Shown here: piece after piece, positions 21,294-30,522 of the stretch
How the letters are laid out: every line of letters begins with the position of its first letter
How positions within the stretch are numbered: the first letter of the stretch is position 1
Origin: JAFGVL01 sp031553685
GTDB taxonomy: Bacteria > Bacteroidota > Bacteroidia > Bacteroidales > Paludibacteraceae
Direction of reading: 5' to 3'
DNA: 30,554 nt
Assembly: GCA_031553685.1 (NCBI GenBank)
Contig: JAVBLE010000006.1
Coordinates: 1-30,554 of the forward strand
Notes under the pieces: generated by a model
Databases searched by the model: none
Seen by the model: the letters and a program-made list of their open reading frames with translations, nothing else
What the model was told of the DNA's origin: nothing
Program-made: the position numbers and the translations under genes

Positions 21294-22106
21294 ATGTTAA
21301 AAACAAATTTCCAAGAATTATTGGATGCCGGTTGTCACTTCGGACACTTGAAAAAGAAATGGAATCCGGCTATGGCTCCTTACATTTTTATGGAGCGCAA
21401 CGGTATTCACATTATTGACTTGCACAAAACGCTTGCTAAAATTGACGAAGCGGCTGCAGCCATGAAACAAATTGCCAAATCGGGCAAAAAAGTTTTATTC
21501 GTAGCTACTAAAAAACAAGCTAAAGATGTGGTTGCCGAAAAAGCAGCATCTGTGCAAATGCCTTATATCACTGAGCGTTGGGCAGGAGGTATGTTAACCA
21601 ACTTCCCTACTATCCGTAAAGCGATTAAAAAAATGAGCACCATCGACAAAATGGCAAAAGATGGTACTTTTGACAACATGTCGAAACGCGAAAAATTACA
21701 AGTAACCCGTCAACGCGAAAAATTAGAAAAGAACTTGGGTTCTATCGTTGATCTTACCCGTTTGCCATCGGCTTTATTTGTAGTTGATGCCATGAAAGAG
21801 CATATTGCTGTTCGCGAAGCTCGCCGTTTAGGTATTCCTGTGTTTGCTATCTTGGATACAAACTCAGATCCTAACTTGATCGACTTTGTAATTCCGGCTA
21901 ATGATGATGCAACCAAATCGGTTGAGATCATTTTATCAATCATGGTAAGTGCTATCGAAGAAGGTTTGGCTGAGCGTAAAGCAGATAAAGCTGAGACTGA
22001 AACGGAAGAAGCTCCTGCTCAAAAAGATAAAAAAATGCGTTCGAGGAAAGAAGGCGCTAAAAAAGAAGCTGTAGCAGAAGCTGTAGAAGCAGCTACCGAA
22101 GAATAA
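21294..22106 (+). CDS. rpsB: 30S ribosomal protein S2
   Basis: 270 residues. The S2 signatures are clear: FQELLDAGCHFGHLKKKWNP at the start, MERNGIHIIDLHKT, ITERWAGGMLTNFPTIRKAI, PSALFVVDAMKEHIAVREA and LGIPVFAILDTNSDP. The C-terminal 45 residues are a charged, low-complexity extension (Lys/Glu/Ala). An in-frame ATG 45 nt upstream (21249) would add 15 residues that relatives do not have. A strong terminator hairpin follows. Confidence 0.93.
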   Translation: MLKTNFQELLDAGCHFGHLKKKWNPAMAPYIFMERNGIHIIDLHKTLAKIDEAAAAMKQIAKSGKKVLFVATKKQAKDVVAEKAASVQMPYITERWAGGMLTNFPTIRKAIKKMSTIDKMAKDGTFDNMSKREKLQVTRQREKLEKNLGSIVDLTRLPSALFVVDAMKEHIAVREARRLGIPVFAILDTNSDPNLIDFVIPANDDATKSVEIILSIMVSAIEEGLAERKADKAETETEEAPAQKDKKMRSRKEGAKKEAVAEAVEAATEE

Positions 22107-22124
22107 TTTTTGGTATAAATAATA

Positions 22125-22177
22125 AAAACGCTACAAACAATCGGAAATATTTTCGAACATTGGTTGTAGCGTTTTTT
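22125..22177 (+). terminator. Rho-independent terminator after rpsB
   Basis: AAAACGCTACAAACAAT (22125-22141) pairs with 22159-22175 with one mismatch, followed by a T-run in GTTTTTTG. Confidence 0.8.
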
Positions 22178-22186
22178 GTGATATTA

Positions 22187-22265
22187 GGACAGAATTAACA
22201 TGATTCACATATTTATTTCGGCTTGTCGAAATATATATATCCTGTAAATTTTGTAAATTCTGTCC
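22187..22265. repeat. Inverted repeat between rpsB and tsf, period-9 type
   Basis: Tips GGACAGAATT (22187-22196) and AATTCTGTCC (22256-22265) are perfectly complementary. An inner stem TATTTCG/CGAAATA (22214-22233) has a 6-nt loop. The right half runs in 9-nt steps (GTAAATTTT, GTAAATTCT), the same periodicity as the other gap elements. Confidence 0.7.
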
Positions 22266-22308
22266 AATAAAAATTTATAAAATATTAATCAATAAAAAAT
22301 AAAGAATT

Positions 22309-23127
22309 ATGGCTGTAACAATGGCAGATATATCCAAATTGCGTACCATGACAGGTGCCGGCATGATGGATTGTAAAAATGCGTTAGCCGAAGCTAACGG
22401 TGATTTTGACAAAGCAATCGAAGTAATCCGCAAACGCGGACAGGCAATCGCGGCAAAACGCAGCGACCGCGAAGCTTCCGAGGGTTGCGTGTTGGCAGGT
22501 TCAAATGGCGACTTTGCTGCTGTGGTAGCATTGCGTTGCGAAACTGACTTCGTAGCTAAAAATGCTGATTTTGTGGCTTTGACTCAATCAATCTTAGAAG
22601 TGGCTTTGGCTCAAAAACCCACTTCAATCGAAGCGTTGACAGCACTTACTGTTGATGGTCGTGTACTTGCTGAATTAATTGCAGAACGCTCAGGCGTTAC
22701 CGGCGAAAAAATGGAACTCGGTTTCTATGAAACAGTAACCGGTGCAACTACGGTAGCATATATCCATCCGGGAAATAAATTGGCAACTATCGTTGCTTTT
22801 GCCGAAGCGGGTGTTGATGCACAAGTAGCTCGCGATATCGCAATGCAAGCAGCTGCAATGAATCCGGTATCTTTGGACAGAAGTTCGGTTCCTGCTTCAG
22901 TTATCGAAAAAGAATTGGAGATCGGTCGCGAAAAAGCGCGCGAAGAAGGCAAACCGGAAGAAATGTTGGACAAAATTGCACAAGGTCGCTTGAATAAATT
23001 CTATCAAGAATCTACTCTGTTGGAGCAATCATTTATCAAAGACAGCAAAATAACTGTCGACCAATATTTGAAACAAAACAAAGCTACGGCTATTGCATTC
23101 AAACGCATTACTTTAAATCAAGAGTAA
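22309..23127 (+). CDS. tsf: Elongation factor Ts
   Basis: 272 residues. It has the EF-Ts N-terminal module ISKLRTMTGAGMMDCKNALAEANGD, then IEVIRKRGQAIAAKRSDREASEG, ALRCETDFVAKN (the EF-Tu contact), and the core with AYIHPGNKLATIVAF. It promotes GDP release from EF-Tu. It is the partner of rpsB in almost all bacteria. Here the two are separated by a terminator and a repeat element, so tsf may use its own promoter, which I could not identify. Confidence 0.95.
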   Translation: MAVTMADISKLRTMTGAGMMDCKNALAEANGDFDKAIEVIRKRGQAIAAKRSDREASEGCVLAGSNGDFAAVVALRCETDFVAKNADFVALTQSILEVALAQKPTSIEALTALTVDGRVLAELIAERSGVTGEKMELGFYETVTGATTVAYIHPGNKLATIVAFAEAGVDAQVARDIAMQAAAMNPVSLDRSSVPASVIEKELEIGREKAREEGKPEEMLDKIAQGRLNKFYQESTLLEQSFIKDSKITVDQYLKQNKATAIAFKRITLNQE

Positions 23128-23151
23128 TAGATCGTTTTCATGGCGATAAGG

Positions 23152-23182
23152 AAGAGGCTGTCCCAATGAGACAGCCTCTTTT
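23152..23182 (+). terminator. Terminator after tsf
   Basis: AAGAGGCTGTC (23152-23162) pairs perfectly with 23170-23180 around a 7-nt loop. The sequence following is TTGC, so the T-run is short. Confidence 0.75.
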
Positions 23183-23280
23183 GCATCGTTAACTCTTTAA
23201 TTATTTGGACTTATAACCATTTTTATAAACTCAGTTTTATAAAAAACACAAATCCTCTACGGGTAGAAATCCATAAATCA

Positions 23281-24630
23281 TTATTTACCATCAACCCGTA
23301 ATTCAGTTCGGCAATTCGGTGTTTCGTTGGTTTTCGTTTTGATCCTATTGGACGAAATATCATTGGCAACCAAATATTTCTTTATCTTTTCAGCGCGCTC
23401 TTGTGGCTCTCTTAGGGTATCTTCTTCGCAGGCAGAAACATTAATGGTGATGTTCATGTTTGGGTATTGTCTCAAAATCACTATTTTTTCATCCAATTGG
23501 CTTTTTTGTTCCGAATCGAAATCTGACCCATAAATCGGAGCTGTTATTTTTACCAAATTGCTTTTATAAATGGCGTCTTGCTCTGTTTGCAGTCGATCTA
23601 TCATTTCGCGGGCTTTTTGATTGGCTTCGGTCGATTGTGCAGTTTGCGCATTACGCATTTTTTCTATTGCCAGTCGGTCTATTTCAGCTTTATCAACTAT
23701 ATTAACCGTATCTACTTTAGGATATTTTATTTGGTCGAAAATCTTTTTTCCTGCACCCAAACTCAGTTTTAGCTTTATCCCAACGCCCATTGGCGATACT
23801 TTGTCCACAAATTCCGATTGAAACAAGCTATTGTAAGATTTTTTCGTCGGATTCTTTTCGTCATACACCACCATATTCGTGTTGGTGTCGGTTGATTTGA
23901 TATTATTAAATCCATAATCAACATACAGACCGGTGTACAATGAAATTTGGTTGGATAATTGCCATTTCATGCCGGTTTCCATTGCACCCAAGAAAGCTAA
24001 GTTCATATCCAAATCGCCCGACGACGACACGCCTTGATAAGTATCAAAACCATGAGGCGGCATATTTTCATAATATTGCTCGGTATAATCCGAGTAGCCC
24101 CGTGTGGTAAGCGATTCAGCGGTCGATTCGTAGCTTGCCGATAGTGGAATTCCTATCTTGACTCCCGCCGAAGCGTAAAATTTATGCTTTCCAAGCGTTT
24201 GGTATTGAATCATTAACGGAATATTGAGGTAGCTGGCGGTTTGGGTTTCTTCGTAGTTTTGATAAGCGGATTGAAAATAAAACGAACTGTTTTTGGGAGC
24301 ACCTGCCGGTTTACTGATCGGGTAACTTTCGTCGAGCGTTGCGGCGGTAAATTTGCCGGTGTAGAGACTCATTTCCAATCCGGTATTTATCGACCAGTTG
24401 GGCGAAAAAAAGAAATTGTATCCCACGCCGAATTGTCCTCCCAAGTTCGTTTCGGTTTTACCTGCGGTGGGCGAATATTGGAGCGAAGAAAGTCCGCCGC
24501 CGCCCAACAAACTGATTTCATGACGATATACGGTAATATGCTCAAGCGTATCTTTATCCTGCGCCGATATTGAAGCGATATTCAGCAGCAACAATAAGGT
24601 TATCGAAAATATTCTACAATTATTATTCAT
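23281..24630 (-). CDS. Outer-membrane beta-barrel protein with OmpA-like C-terminal part
   Basis: 449 residues with a signal peptide (MNNNCRIFSITLLLLLNIASISAQ). Residues about 30-310 have alternating beta strands of a PorT/OmpA-like barrel: GGQFGVGYNFFFSPNWSINTGLEMSLYTG, ASAGVKIGIPLS, and ISLYTGLYVDYGFNNI. Residues about 325-365 are a charged helix. Residues about 370-449 resemble a divergent OmpA/MotB peptidoglycan-binding domain (NITINVSACEEDT, RAEKIKKYLVANDISSNRI). It begins 18 nt after the giant T9SS surface protein gene and is probably in the same operon. A structural or anchoring role is inferred. Confidence 0.78.
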   Translation of the reverse strand: MNNNCRIFSITLLLLLNIASISAQDKDTLEHITVYRHEISLLGGGGLSSLQYSPTAGKTETNLGGQFGVGYNFFFSPNWSINTGLEMSLYTGKFTAATLDESYPISKPAGAPKNSSFYFQSAYQNYEETQTASYLNIPLMIQYQTLGKHKFYASAGVKIGIPLSASYESTAESLTTRGYSDYTEQYYENMPPHGFDTYQGVSSSGDLDMNLAFLGAMETGMKWQLSNQISLYTGLYVDYGFNNIKSTDTNTNMVVYDEKNPTKKSYNSLFQSEFVDKVSPMGVGIKLKLSLGAGKKIFDQIKYPKVDTVNIVDKAEIDRLAIEKMRNAQTAQSTEANQKAREMIDRLQTEQDAIYKSNLVKITAPIYGSDFDSEQKSQLDEKIVILRQYPNMNITINVSACEEDTLREPQERAEKIKKYLVANDISSNRIKTKTNETPNCRTELRVDGK

Positions 24631-24648
24631 CTGTTCAATTTTTCAACA

Positions 24649-27600
24649 TTACTCTTTTATCACTTTTATTGATTTATCACCCATTTTTACGACATAAGCC
24701 CCTCGCTTCAATCCTTCCATATCTATTTTGGTAACGGGAGAAGATACTTTTTGCGTTTTGATTAACTTGCCGTTTAGGTCGTGCAGGCGGAGTTCGCCGT
24801 TTCCTTGCTGCCAATCGCCATCTTCAATGGTAATGATGTCAGCCGTCGGGTTAGGGTAAGCCCTGAGCGACATTATTTCTGCCGGCATTTGCAACGAAGC
24901 CTGGCAACTCGGTGCTTTTACCCCATTGGAGCTAACAAGCATAACCGAATATTTTCCATCGTCTTTATTGGGCAAATAAAGATTTCCGCGCGTTTCGCCG
25001 GGCATCGGAATGTCGTTTTTGTACCATTGATAACTGTCTGTAAACGAGATATCCGCTTTGTTTTTTACCACGCTCAACACATCGTCCCAAAGCTGGATAA
25101 TTACATTCTCGAACGGGCGTATCACATGAATGGTGTATGTATTGCTTGCCGCACCATTCACTACCGTTACGCGGATTGTTTTCCGTCCGGCTTTTTCCAT
25201 CACAATGTCTTTGACGGCTGTAGTGCCAAACATTTCGCCGTCGATGCTGATCGCCACATCGCTTCTAAACACCATACTGGTTGCACTAATACCACATGGC
25301 AGCAGCACTTCGTACTCGGTTAAGGCAGGACTAAATTCGACCAAAAGCCGACCTTCATTTATTATGATTTCGTTCAGTTCTGCTTTTTCGACAAATGTTG
25401 CCGCGATAGAATGATTCGCTGAAACATGGAAAAATAAATAATTTCCGGTAGCCACCGCTTCGGGATTATTTACCCCATCGATTAATACCTGATCGATTTT
25501 ATATTTTGGATCAGCCACGATAGCAAAGGACTTGCTACCACCATATTCGACCGATTGAATGCCCGATGGCGTGATGCTTCCGTGCTCGCCAGCCGACGCC
25601 GTGATGGCATATTGCAGTTGTCGGAAACTTACCGCAATATTATGATTTTGAGTAACATTGCTAAAAGTATAGTTGCCCGAACTTGCTGCCGCCGGATTAT
25701 TTATTCCGTCAATCAATACCTGGTATATTTCATAACCGATATTCGGTGTGATAGTAAAAACCTGATTATCGTCGTATAAAACAGTTTGTGTGCTGTTTGG
25801 CGAAATACTACCATTGATGCCTGACGATACCGAGACAGTATATTGTTTTCGTTTAAAACTGGCTTCTATGCTTTGATTGCCGGTTACATTGCTAAAATTA
25901 TAACTGCCTGTCATTACGGCTGTCGGGTTGTTCGTGCCGTCGATCAATACCTGATTTATTTCGTAGCCGGTATTGGGAATAATGTTGAAAAAAGAATTAC
26001 CTCCATCAGCCACCGTTTGGTTCGTGCTTGGCGAAATGTTTCCGTTACTTCCTGCCGTTACCGAAATAGTATGCGTGTTCGGACCTGTCGCTTTAAAACT
26101 AACTTCAATACTATGGTTTCCAGTAATATTTGTAAAAGTATAAGTTCCAGCAGCTACGGCAGTCGGGTTATTCGTGCCATCAATCAGTACCTTGTCTATT
26201 TCGTAATTGGTAGCGGGCGTGATGGTAAACGATTGGCTGCCGCCATGGTTTACGCTTTGGTTCGTGTTGGGCGAAATGCTGCCATTGCTGCCTGTCGAAA
26301 CCGCAATCGTGTATTGCTTCAATTTAAAACTAACCTCAATGCTGTGGTTTGCCGTCACATTGCTAAAAGTGTAAGTTCCAGCGGCTACGGCAGTTGGGTT
26401 GTTCGTGCCGTCAATCAGTACTTGGTCTATTTCGTAATTCGTAGCGGGCGTGATGCTAAAGGCTTGGCTGCCGCCGTGGTTTACGCTTTGGTTCGTGTTG
26501 GGCGAAATGCTGCCATTGCTGCCTGCCGAAACCGAAATCGTATATTGCTTCAATTTAAAACTAACCGAAATGCTGTGGTTTGCCGTAACATCACTAAAAG
26601 TATAACTTCCGGCGGCTACGGCTGTCGGGTTGTTGGTTCCGTCAATCAGCACCTGGTCTATTTCGTAATTCGTAGCCGGTGTGATGGTAAATTCTTGGCT
26701 GCCGCCGTGGTTTACGCTTTGGTTGTTGTTGGGCGAAATGCTGCCATTGCTGCCTGTCGAAACCGCAATCGTGTATTGCTTCAATTTAAAACTAACCTCA
26801 ATGCTGTGGTTTGCCGTAACATCACTAAAAGTATAACTTCCGGCGGATACGGCTGTCGGGTTGTTGGTGCCGTCAATTAGCACCTGGTCTATTTCGTAAT
26901 TTGTAGCGGGTGTGATGCTAAAGGCTTGACTGCCGCCGTGGTTTATGCTTTGGTTCGTGTTGGGCAAAATGCTGCCATTGCTTCCTGCCGAAACCGAAAT
27001 CGTATATTGTTTCAATTTAAAACTAACCGAAATACTGTGGTTTGCCGTTACATCACTAAAAGTATAAGTTCCGGCGGCTACAGCTGTTGGGTTGTTGGTG
27101 CCGTCAATTACTACCTGGTCTATTTCGTAATTAGTTTCAGGCGTGATAGTAAATTCTTGGCTGCTGCCATGGTTTACGGTTTGGTTGGTGTTGGGCGAAA
27201 TGCTGCCATTGCTGCCTGCCGAAACCGAAATCGTGTATTGTTTCAATTTAAAACTAACCTCAATGCTGTGGTTTGCCGTAACATCACTAAAAGTATAACT
27301 TCCGGCGGATACGGCTGTCGGGTTGTTGGTGCCGTCAATCAGCACCTGGTCTATTTCGTAGCCATAATTGGGTACAAAACCGAAAAACCGGTTAGCACCC
27401 GGAGCAACTAATTCTTCTTCACTCGGTGTTATTGTTCCGTTAGCTCCTGCCGAAGGCAATATCGACAGTGTTTTCTCTATCACAATAAATTTACCCCAGG
27501 CTTCATGGTTTTTATAAGCCTGCTCTGTTCCTACCGGAACTTCCAATATGCAGCTTGTAGCATAAGAACCAAAAGTATAGTCATGGAGATCCAATGGAGT

Positions 27601-29781
27601 ATCCCAATCCACCGAAACATTTTGCAAAGGGCAATTATTGGAAAAAGTATCACTATCAATGCTAATTACTGATGCCGGAATATTGATAAAAGATAAATTA
27701 CCACACAATGCAAATGCATTACCAATAGAAGTCAGTTGGCTATTATTTTCAACAACAACTGATTGTAAATTTTCGCAGCCCCCAAAGGCACATCCTTCTA
27801 TGGTTTTTATTGACGATGGAATAATAATAGAAGTTAAACTACTGCAATTTTCAAATGCGAACCACTGAATAGTTTCAAGTAAGCTGTTATTTTCAAAAAT
27901 AACCGATTGAAGACTGCGACAGTCTTGAAAAGCTTTTTCTCCTATTGTTTTTACAGATGCAGGTATTGTTATAGTAGATAAACCGTAACATTCTCCAAAT
28001 GCATATTTTTCAATAGTTTCAAGTACGCTATTATTTTCAAAAATAACCGATTGTAGTTCCCAACAGTTTGAAAACGCTTTGTTTCCAATTATTTTTACCG
28101 ATGCTGGAATAGTAATGGTAATTAAATTTTCCAGATAAGAAAAAGTCTCGTTTTCTATTTTTTCAAGCTGGCTCTCTTTTTCGAAAATAATAGATTGAAG
28201 CTGATCACAACTATTAAAAGGACGCTTGCCAATAGATTTTACCGATGCTGGAATAGTAATGGAAGTTAAACTTGGATTACTAGAAAATGTACTTCTTTCT
28301 ATCCTTTCGAGCTGGATTCCTTTTTCAAAAATAATAGATTGGAGGAAATCACAATAAGATAAAGCTCCTTCGCCAATCGTTTTTACCGAAGCAGGTATAG
28401 TTATAGAAGAAAACTTGCATGATTCAAACGCATAATTTCCTATTGTTTCGAGCCGGCTATTCGGCTCAAAAACTACAGATTTCAACTCTTCTGAATAGAT
28501 ACTGAATGCATATTCTTCAATAGTTATTACCGAATTGGGTATAGTAACTTTTGTTAATCCTGTGCAACCATCAAATGCATTTTTTTTAATAACTGTTACT
28601 GTATTTGGGATAGTATATTCGCCTTCCTTAAACCTGGGATATTGTATTAAATTTGTTTTGTCCTTATTAAATAGCACACCATTTTCGCTACTATAATTGG
28701 GGTTACTTGCTACCACATTGATTTCTTGTAAATACGACCCATTAAAAGCACCTTCTCCAATATTTAAAACACTGCCTGGTATTTCTACTGTTTGTATGTC
28801 TGATCCCTCAAAAGCTCTTTCTCCAATAGAAATTACTCCATTGGGTATGGTAACTTGTTCTATGGGTACAAAACGAAATGCATTATCTTGAATGATTTTA
28901 ACCGTTTCGGGGATAGTATAACTACCCGTTTTATTGTGCTCGGCACACAACAAAATGGTTTTGTCTTTATTGAGCAGGACACCATCTTCGACTATATAAT
29001 GAGTATTTCCACTTTCGACAATAATTTCGGTTAAAGACTGCCCAAAAAAACCATTACCAATAGTAGTTACACTACTTGGTATTTGTATCGAAGATAGATG
29101 AGAGTATTGAAAAGCTCTGTCGGCAATAGTAGTTACTGTAGCGGGTATGCTGTATGAGCCATTTTTAGAACCAGGAAAATACAGTAAAGTTGTTTTGTCT
29201 TTATTAAATAAAACCCCGTCTGTCGCCGAAAAATAGTTATTGCCGTCTTCGACAGAATAGTAATTAGTATTCGATAAAGGAGTACTCCCCGTTTCAAAAA
29301 TGCTTGTGCCGACAGGAATAGTAATTCTACAACTCTCAAAACTGTTTTCTTTAAGAGTTTGTAATTGACTATTTTCTTCAAATGTAATTGTACATCCTCT
29401 AAAAGCCTGTGTTCCAATATCGGTTACACTTGCCGGAATAGCTCCAATAGAAGGATATGAAGAAGAACCCCCAAAAGCTCCTTTTCCTATACTCTGGAGC
29501 TGGCTGTTCGCTTCAAAAGTGATGTTTTTTATAGATGAATAATTAAAAGAGTAGTCTCCAATGTGTGTTATACCACTACCAATGACAATTTCGTCAGGAT
29601 AATTACCCCAAGGTTTTATTTCATCCCATTCAAAGTCGGGCATAGCACCATTTCCCCTAATGCTAAGCACTTGATCAGTTATAGACCACTCCAGCCCATT
29701 GCCAAAAGGAGTCCATGTTTGTGCAAGGCTGCTGTGGGTAATAATAAGGGAAGTGAGTAGAAAGAGTAGTTTTTTTAACAT
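24649..29781 (-). CDS. Giant surface protein: BspA-type LRRs, nine InlB-like repeats, T9SS sorting domain
   Basis: 1710 residues from MLKKLLFLLTSLIITHSSLA, a signal peptide; an upstream in-frame Met would bury it. Residues about 40-750 are BspA-like leucine-rich repeats (units like ITIPASVKTIGEGAF and LQSVIFENNS). Residues about 772-1465 are nine 77-residue InlB B-repeat-like units (SNGSISPNTNQSVNHGG, YEIDQVLIDGTNNPTAV, TYTFSDVTANHSI). Then follow a cadherin-like beta-sandwich (about 1466-1560) and an Ig-like region. Last comes a T9SS type A sorting domain (RAYPNPTADIITIE, DLNGKLI, GAYVVKMGDKSIKVIKE). BspA-type proteins bind host or matrix proteins. Long plus-strand open frames here are shadows of the repeats. 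Confidence 0.92.
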   Translation of the reverse strand: MLKKLLFLLTSLIITHSSLAQTWTPFGNGLEWSITDQVLSIRGNGAMPDFEWDEIKPWGNYPDEIVIGSGITHIGDYSFNYSSIKNITFEANSQLQSIGKGAFGGSSSYPSIGAIPASVTDIGTQAFRGCTITFEENSQLQTLKENSFESCRITIPVGTSIFETGSTPLSNTNYYSVEDGNNYFSATDGVLFNKDKTTLLYFPGSKNGSYSIPATVTTIADRAFQYSHLSSIQIPSSVTTIGNGFFGQSLTEIIVESGNTHYIVEDGVLLNKDKTILLCAEHNKTGSYTIPETVKIIQDNAFRFVPIEQVTIPNGVISIGERAFEGSDIQTVEIPGSVLNIGEGAFNGSYLQEINVVASNPNYSSENGVLFNKDKTNLIQYPRFKEGEYTIPNTVTVIKKNAFDGCTGLTKVTIPNSVITIEEYAFSIYSEELKSVVFEPNSRLETIGNYAFESCKFSSITIPASVKTIGEGALSYCDFLQSIIFEKGIQLERIERSTFSSNPSLTSITIPASVKSIGKRPFNSCDQLQSIIFEKESQLEKIENETFSYLENLITITIPASVKIIGNKAFSNCWELQSVIFENNSVLETIEKYAFGECYGLSTITIPASVKTIGEKAFQDCRSLQSVIFENNSLLETIQWFAFENCSSLTSIIIPSSIKTIEGCAFGGCENLQSVVVENNSQLTSIGNAFALCGNLSFINIPASVISIDSDTFSNNCPLQNVSVDWDTPLDLHDYTFGSYATSCILEVPVGTEQAYKNHEAWGKFIVIEKTLSILPSAGANGTITPSEEELVAPGANRFFGFVPNYGYEIDQVLIDGTNNPTAVSAGSYTFSDVTANHSIEVSFKLKQYTISVSAGSNGSISPNTNQTVNHGSSQEFTITPETNYEIDQVVIDGTNNPTAVAAGTYTFSDVTANHSISVSFKLKQYTISVSAGSNGSILPNTNQSINHGGSQAFSITPATNYEIDQVLIDGTNNPTAVSAGSYTFSDVTANHSIEVSFKLKQYTIAVSTGSNGSISPNNNQSVNHGGSQEFTITPATNYEIDQVLIDGTNNPTAVAAGSYTFSDVTANHSISVSFKLKQYTISVSAGSNGSISPNTNQSVNHGGSQAFSITPATNYEIDQVLIDGTNNPTAVAAGTYTFSNVTANHSIEVSFKLKQYTIAVSTGSNGSISPNTNQSVNHGGSQSFTITPATNYEIDKVLIDGTNNPTAVAAGTYTFTNITGNHSIEVSFKATGPNTHTISVTAGSNGNISPSTNQTVADGGNSFFNIIPNTGYEINQVLIDGTNNPTAVMTGSYNFSNVTGNQSIEASFKRKQYTVSVSSGINGSISPNSTQTVLYDDNQVFTITPNIGYEIYQVLIDGINNPAAASSGNYTFSNVTQNHNIAVSFRQLQYAITASAGEHGSITPSGIQSVEYGGSKSFAIVADPKYKIDQVLIDGVNNPEAVATGNYLFFHVSANHSIAATFVEKAELNEIIINEGRLLVEFSPALTEYEVLLPCGISATSMVFRSDVAISIDGEMFGTTAVKDIVMEKAGRKTIRVTVVNGAASNTYTIHVIRPFENVIIQLWDDVLSVVKNKADISFTDSYQWYKNDIPMPGETRGNLYLPNKDDGKYSVMLVSSNGVKAPSCQASLQMPAEIMSLRAYPNPTADIITIEDGDWQQGNGELRLHDLNGKLIKTQKVSSPVTKIDMEGLKRGAYVVKMGDKSIKVIKE
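25385..27466 (-). repeat. Nine tandem 231-nt repeats in the giant surface gene
   Basis: Unit length is about 231 nt (77 codons). Units covering about 26080-27350 are nearly identical, including at silent positions, while the units at both edges are diverged. This points to recent homogenisation or expansion by recombination in the middle of the array. The unit count could easily change. Confidence 0.85.
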
Positions 29782-29885
29782 AGAGAGATATTTAAAGGTT
29801 TTGCTTCGGCTACGCTTAGCAGTAAGCATTTAAAAATATTTTGTAAGTATAAATTAATTCTATCTGTTAGTTAATCGACTTTTAT

Positions 29886-29951
29886 AGATTGCTTCGTCCC
29901 TCGCAATGACGCTTCGAGCATCCATCGTCATTGCGAGGGACGAAGCAATCT
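29886..29951. repeat. Long perfect hairpin upstream of the giant surface gene
   Basis: GATTGCTTCGTCCCTCGCAA... (29887-29911) is perfectly complementary to 29926-29950 (25 bp, 26 with the flanking A-T pair), with a 14-nt loop. It is a dispersed-repeat type element, in the 773-nt non-coding end of the window. Confidence 0.85.
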
Positions 29952-30111
29952 CTTTATTCATCAATAAAAATATATCTATATTATTTTTCCAAAAATAATA
30001 AAATTTGTTTACAAAGCATTAAGAAAGTGTTTTGAATTATTGCAAACGCACGAAATTATTTTAATAGAGAATCTTTAGTTTTTGTGAGATGTCTCCGCTT
30101 CACTCCTCGTA

Positions 30112-30161
30112 CCACTTCGACTACGCTCAGTGACCACTCGTCGCTACGGTCGACATGACGA
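30112..30161. repeat. TTCGACTACGCTCAG-type dispersed repeat
   Basis: TTCGACTACGCTCAGTGACC around 30117-30136 shares its first 15 bases with 9178-9192. It ends in TCGACATGACGA (30150-30161), which recurs inverted at 30540-30551, outside the 344-bp element. This outer pair may continue past the window end. Confidence 0.6.
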
Positions 30162-30178
30162 CAAGCATGCGTTTTTTA

Positions 30179-30522
30179 GGAGATGAGAATGGGGCTGTAT
30201 CAAAAGTTAAAATATTATTTTTGCAACTTACGATTTGTAAGTAACAGGTGCAGCGCACCGAAACCTTTGTAGCCGTGTGGCTTTAGCCCACGGATAAAAT
30301 GTAAATACAAAATAGAACCGCCTAGCGGTGACATAATTCGCAAAATAGCTATGTGTCGCCGCTACGCGGCTTGTTTATATGGATGCTTCTTTGTCCGTGG
30401 GCTAAAGCCACATGGCTACAAAGATTATGGTGCTACGCACCTTTTTCTATAGTCTTACTTACAATTTATAAGCAAGGCTGTCTCTATTTTTTGTTTTGAG
30501 ACAGCCCCATTCTCATCTCCCC
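30179..30522. mobile_element. MITE-like nested inverted-repeat element, 344 bp
   Basis: Terminal inverted repeats are 20 bp and perfect: GGAGATGAGAATGGGGCTGT (30179-30198) and its complement at 30503-30522. Inside, further blocks pair in order: GGTGCAGCGCACC with GGTGCTACGCACC, CTTTGTAGCC..GGCTTTAGCCCACGG with its complement, and CCGCCTAGCGGTGACA with TGTCGCCGCTACGCGG. The element contains no open frame of note, so it would need a transposase from elsewhere. No clear target duplication was seen. Confidence 0.7.

Noticed and set aside
25843..27411. Long plus-strand open frames (345 and 161 codons) opposite the giant surface gene
   Set aside because: They follow the 231-nt repeats of the minus-strand gene and give repetitive translations with no recognisable domain; they are shadows.
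30179..30522. Insertion sequence with transposase
   Set aside because: Terminal inverted repeats exist, but no open frame for a transposase is present; a non-autonomous element fits better.
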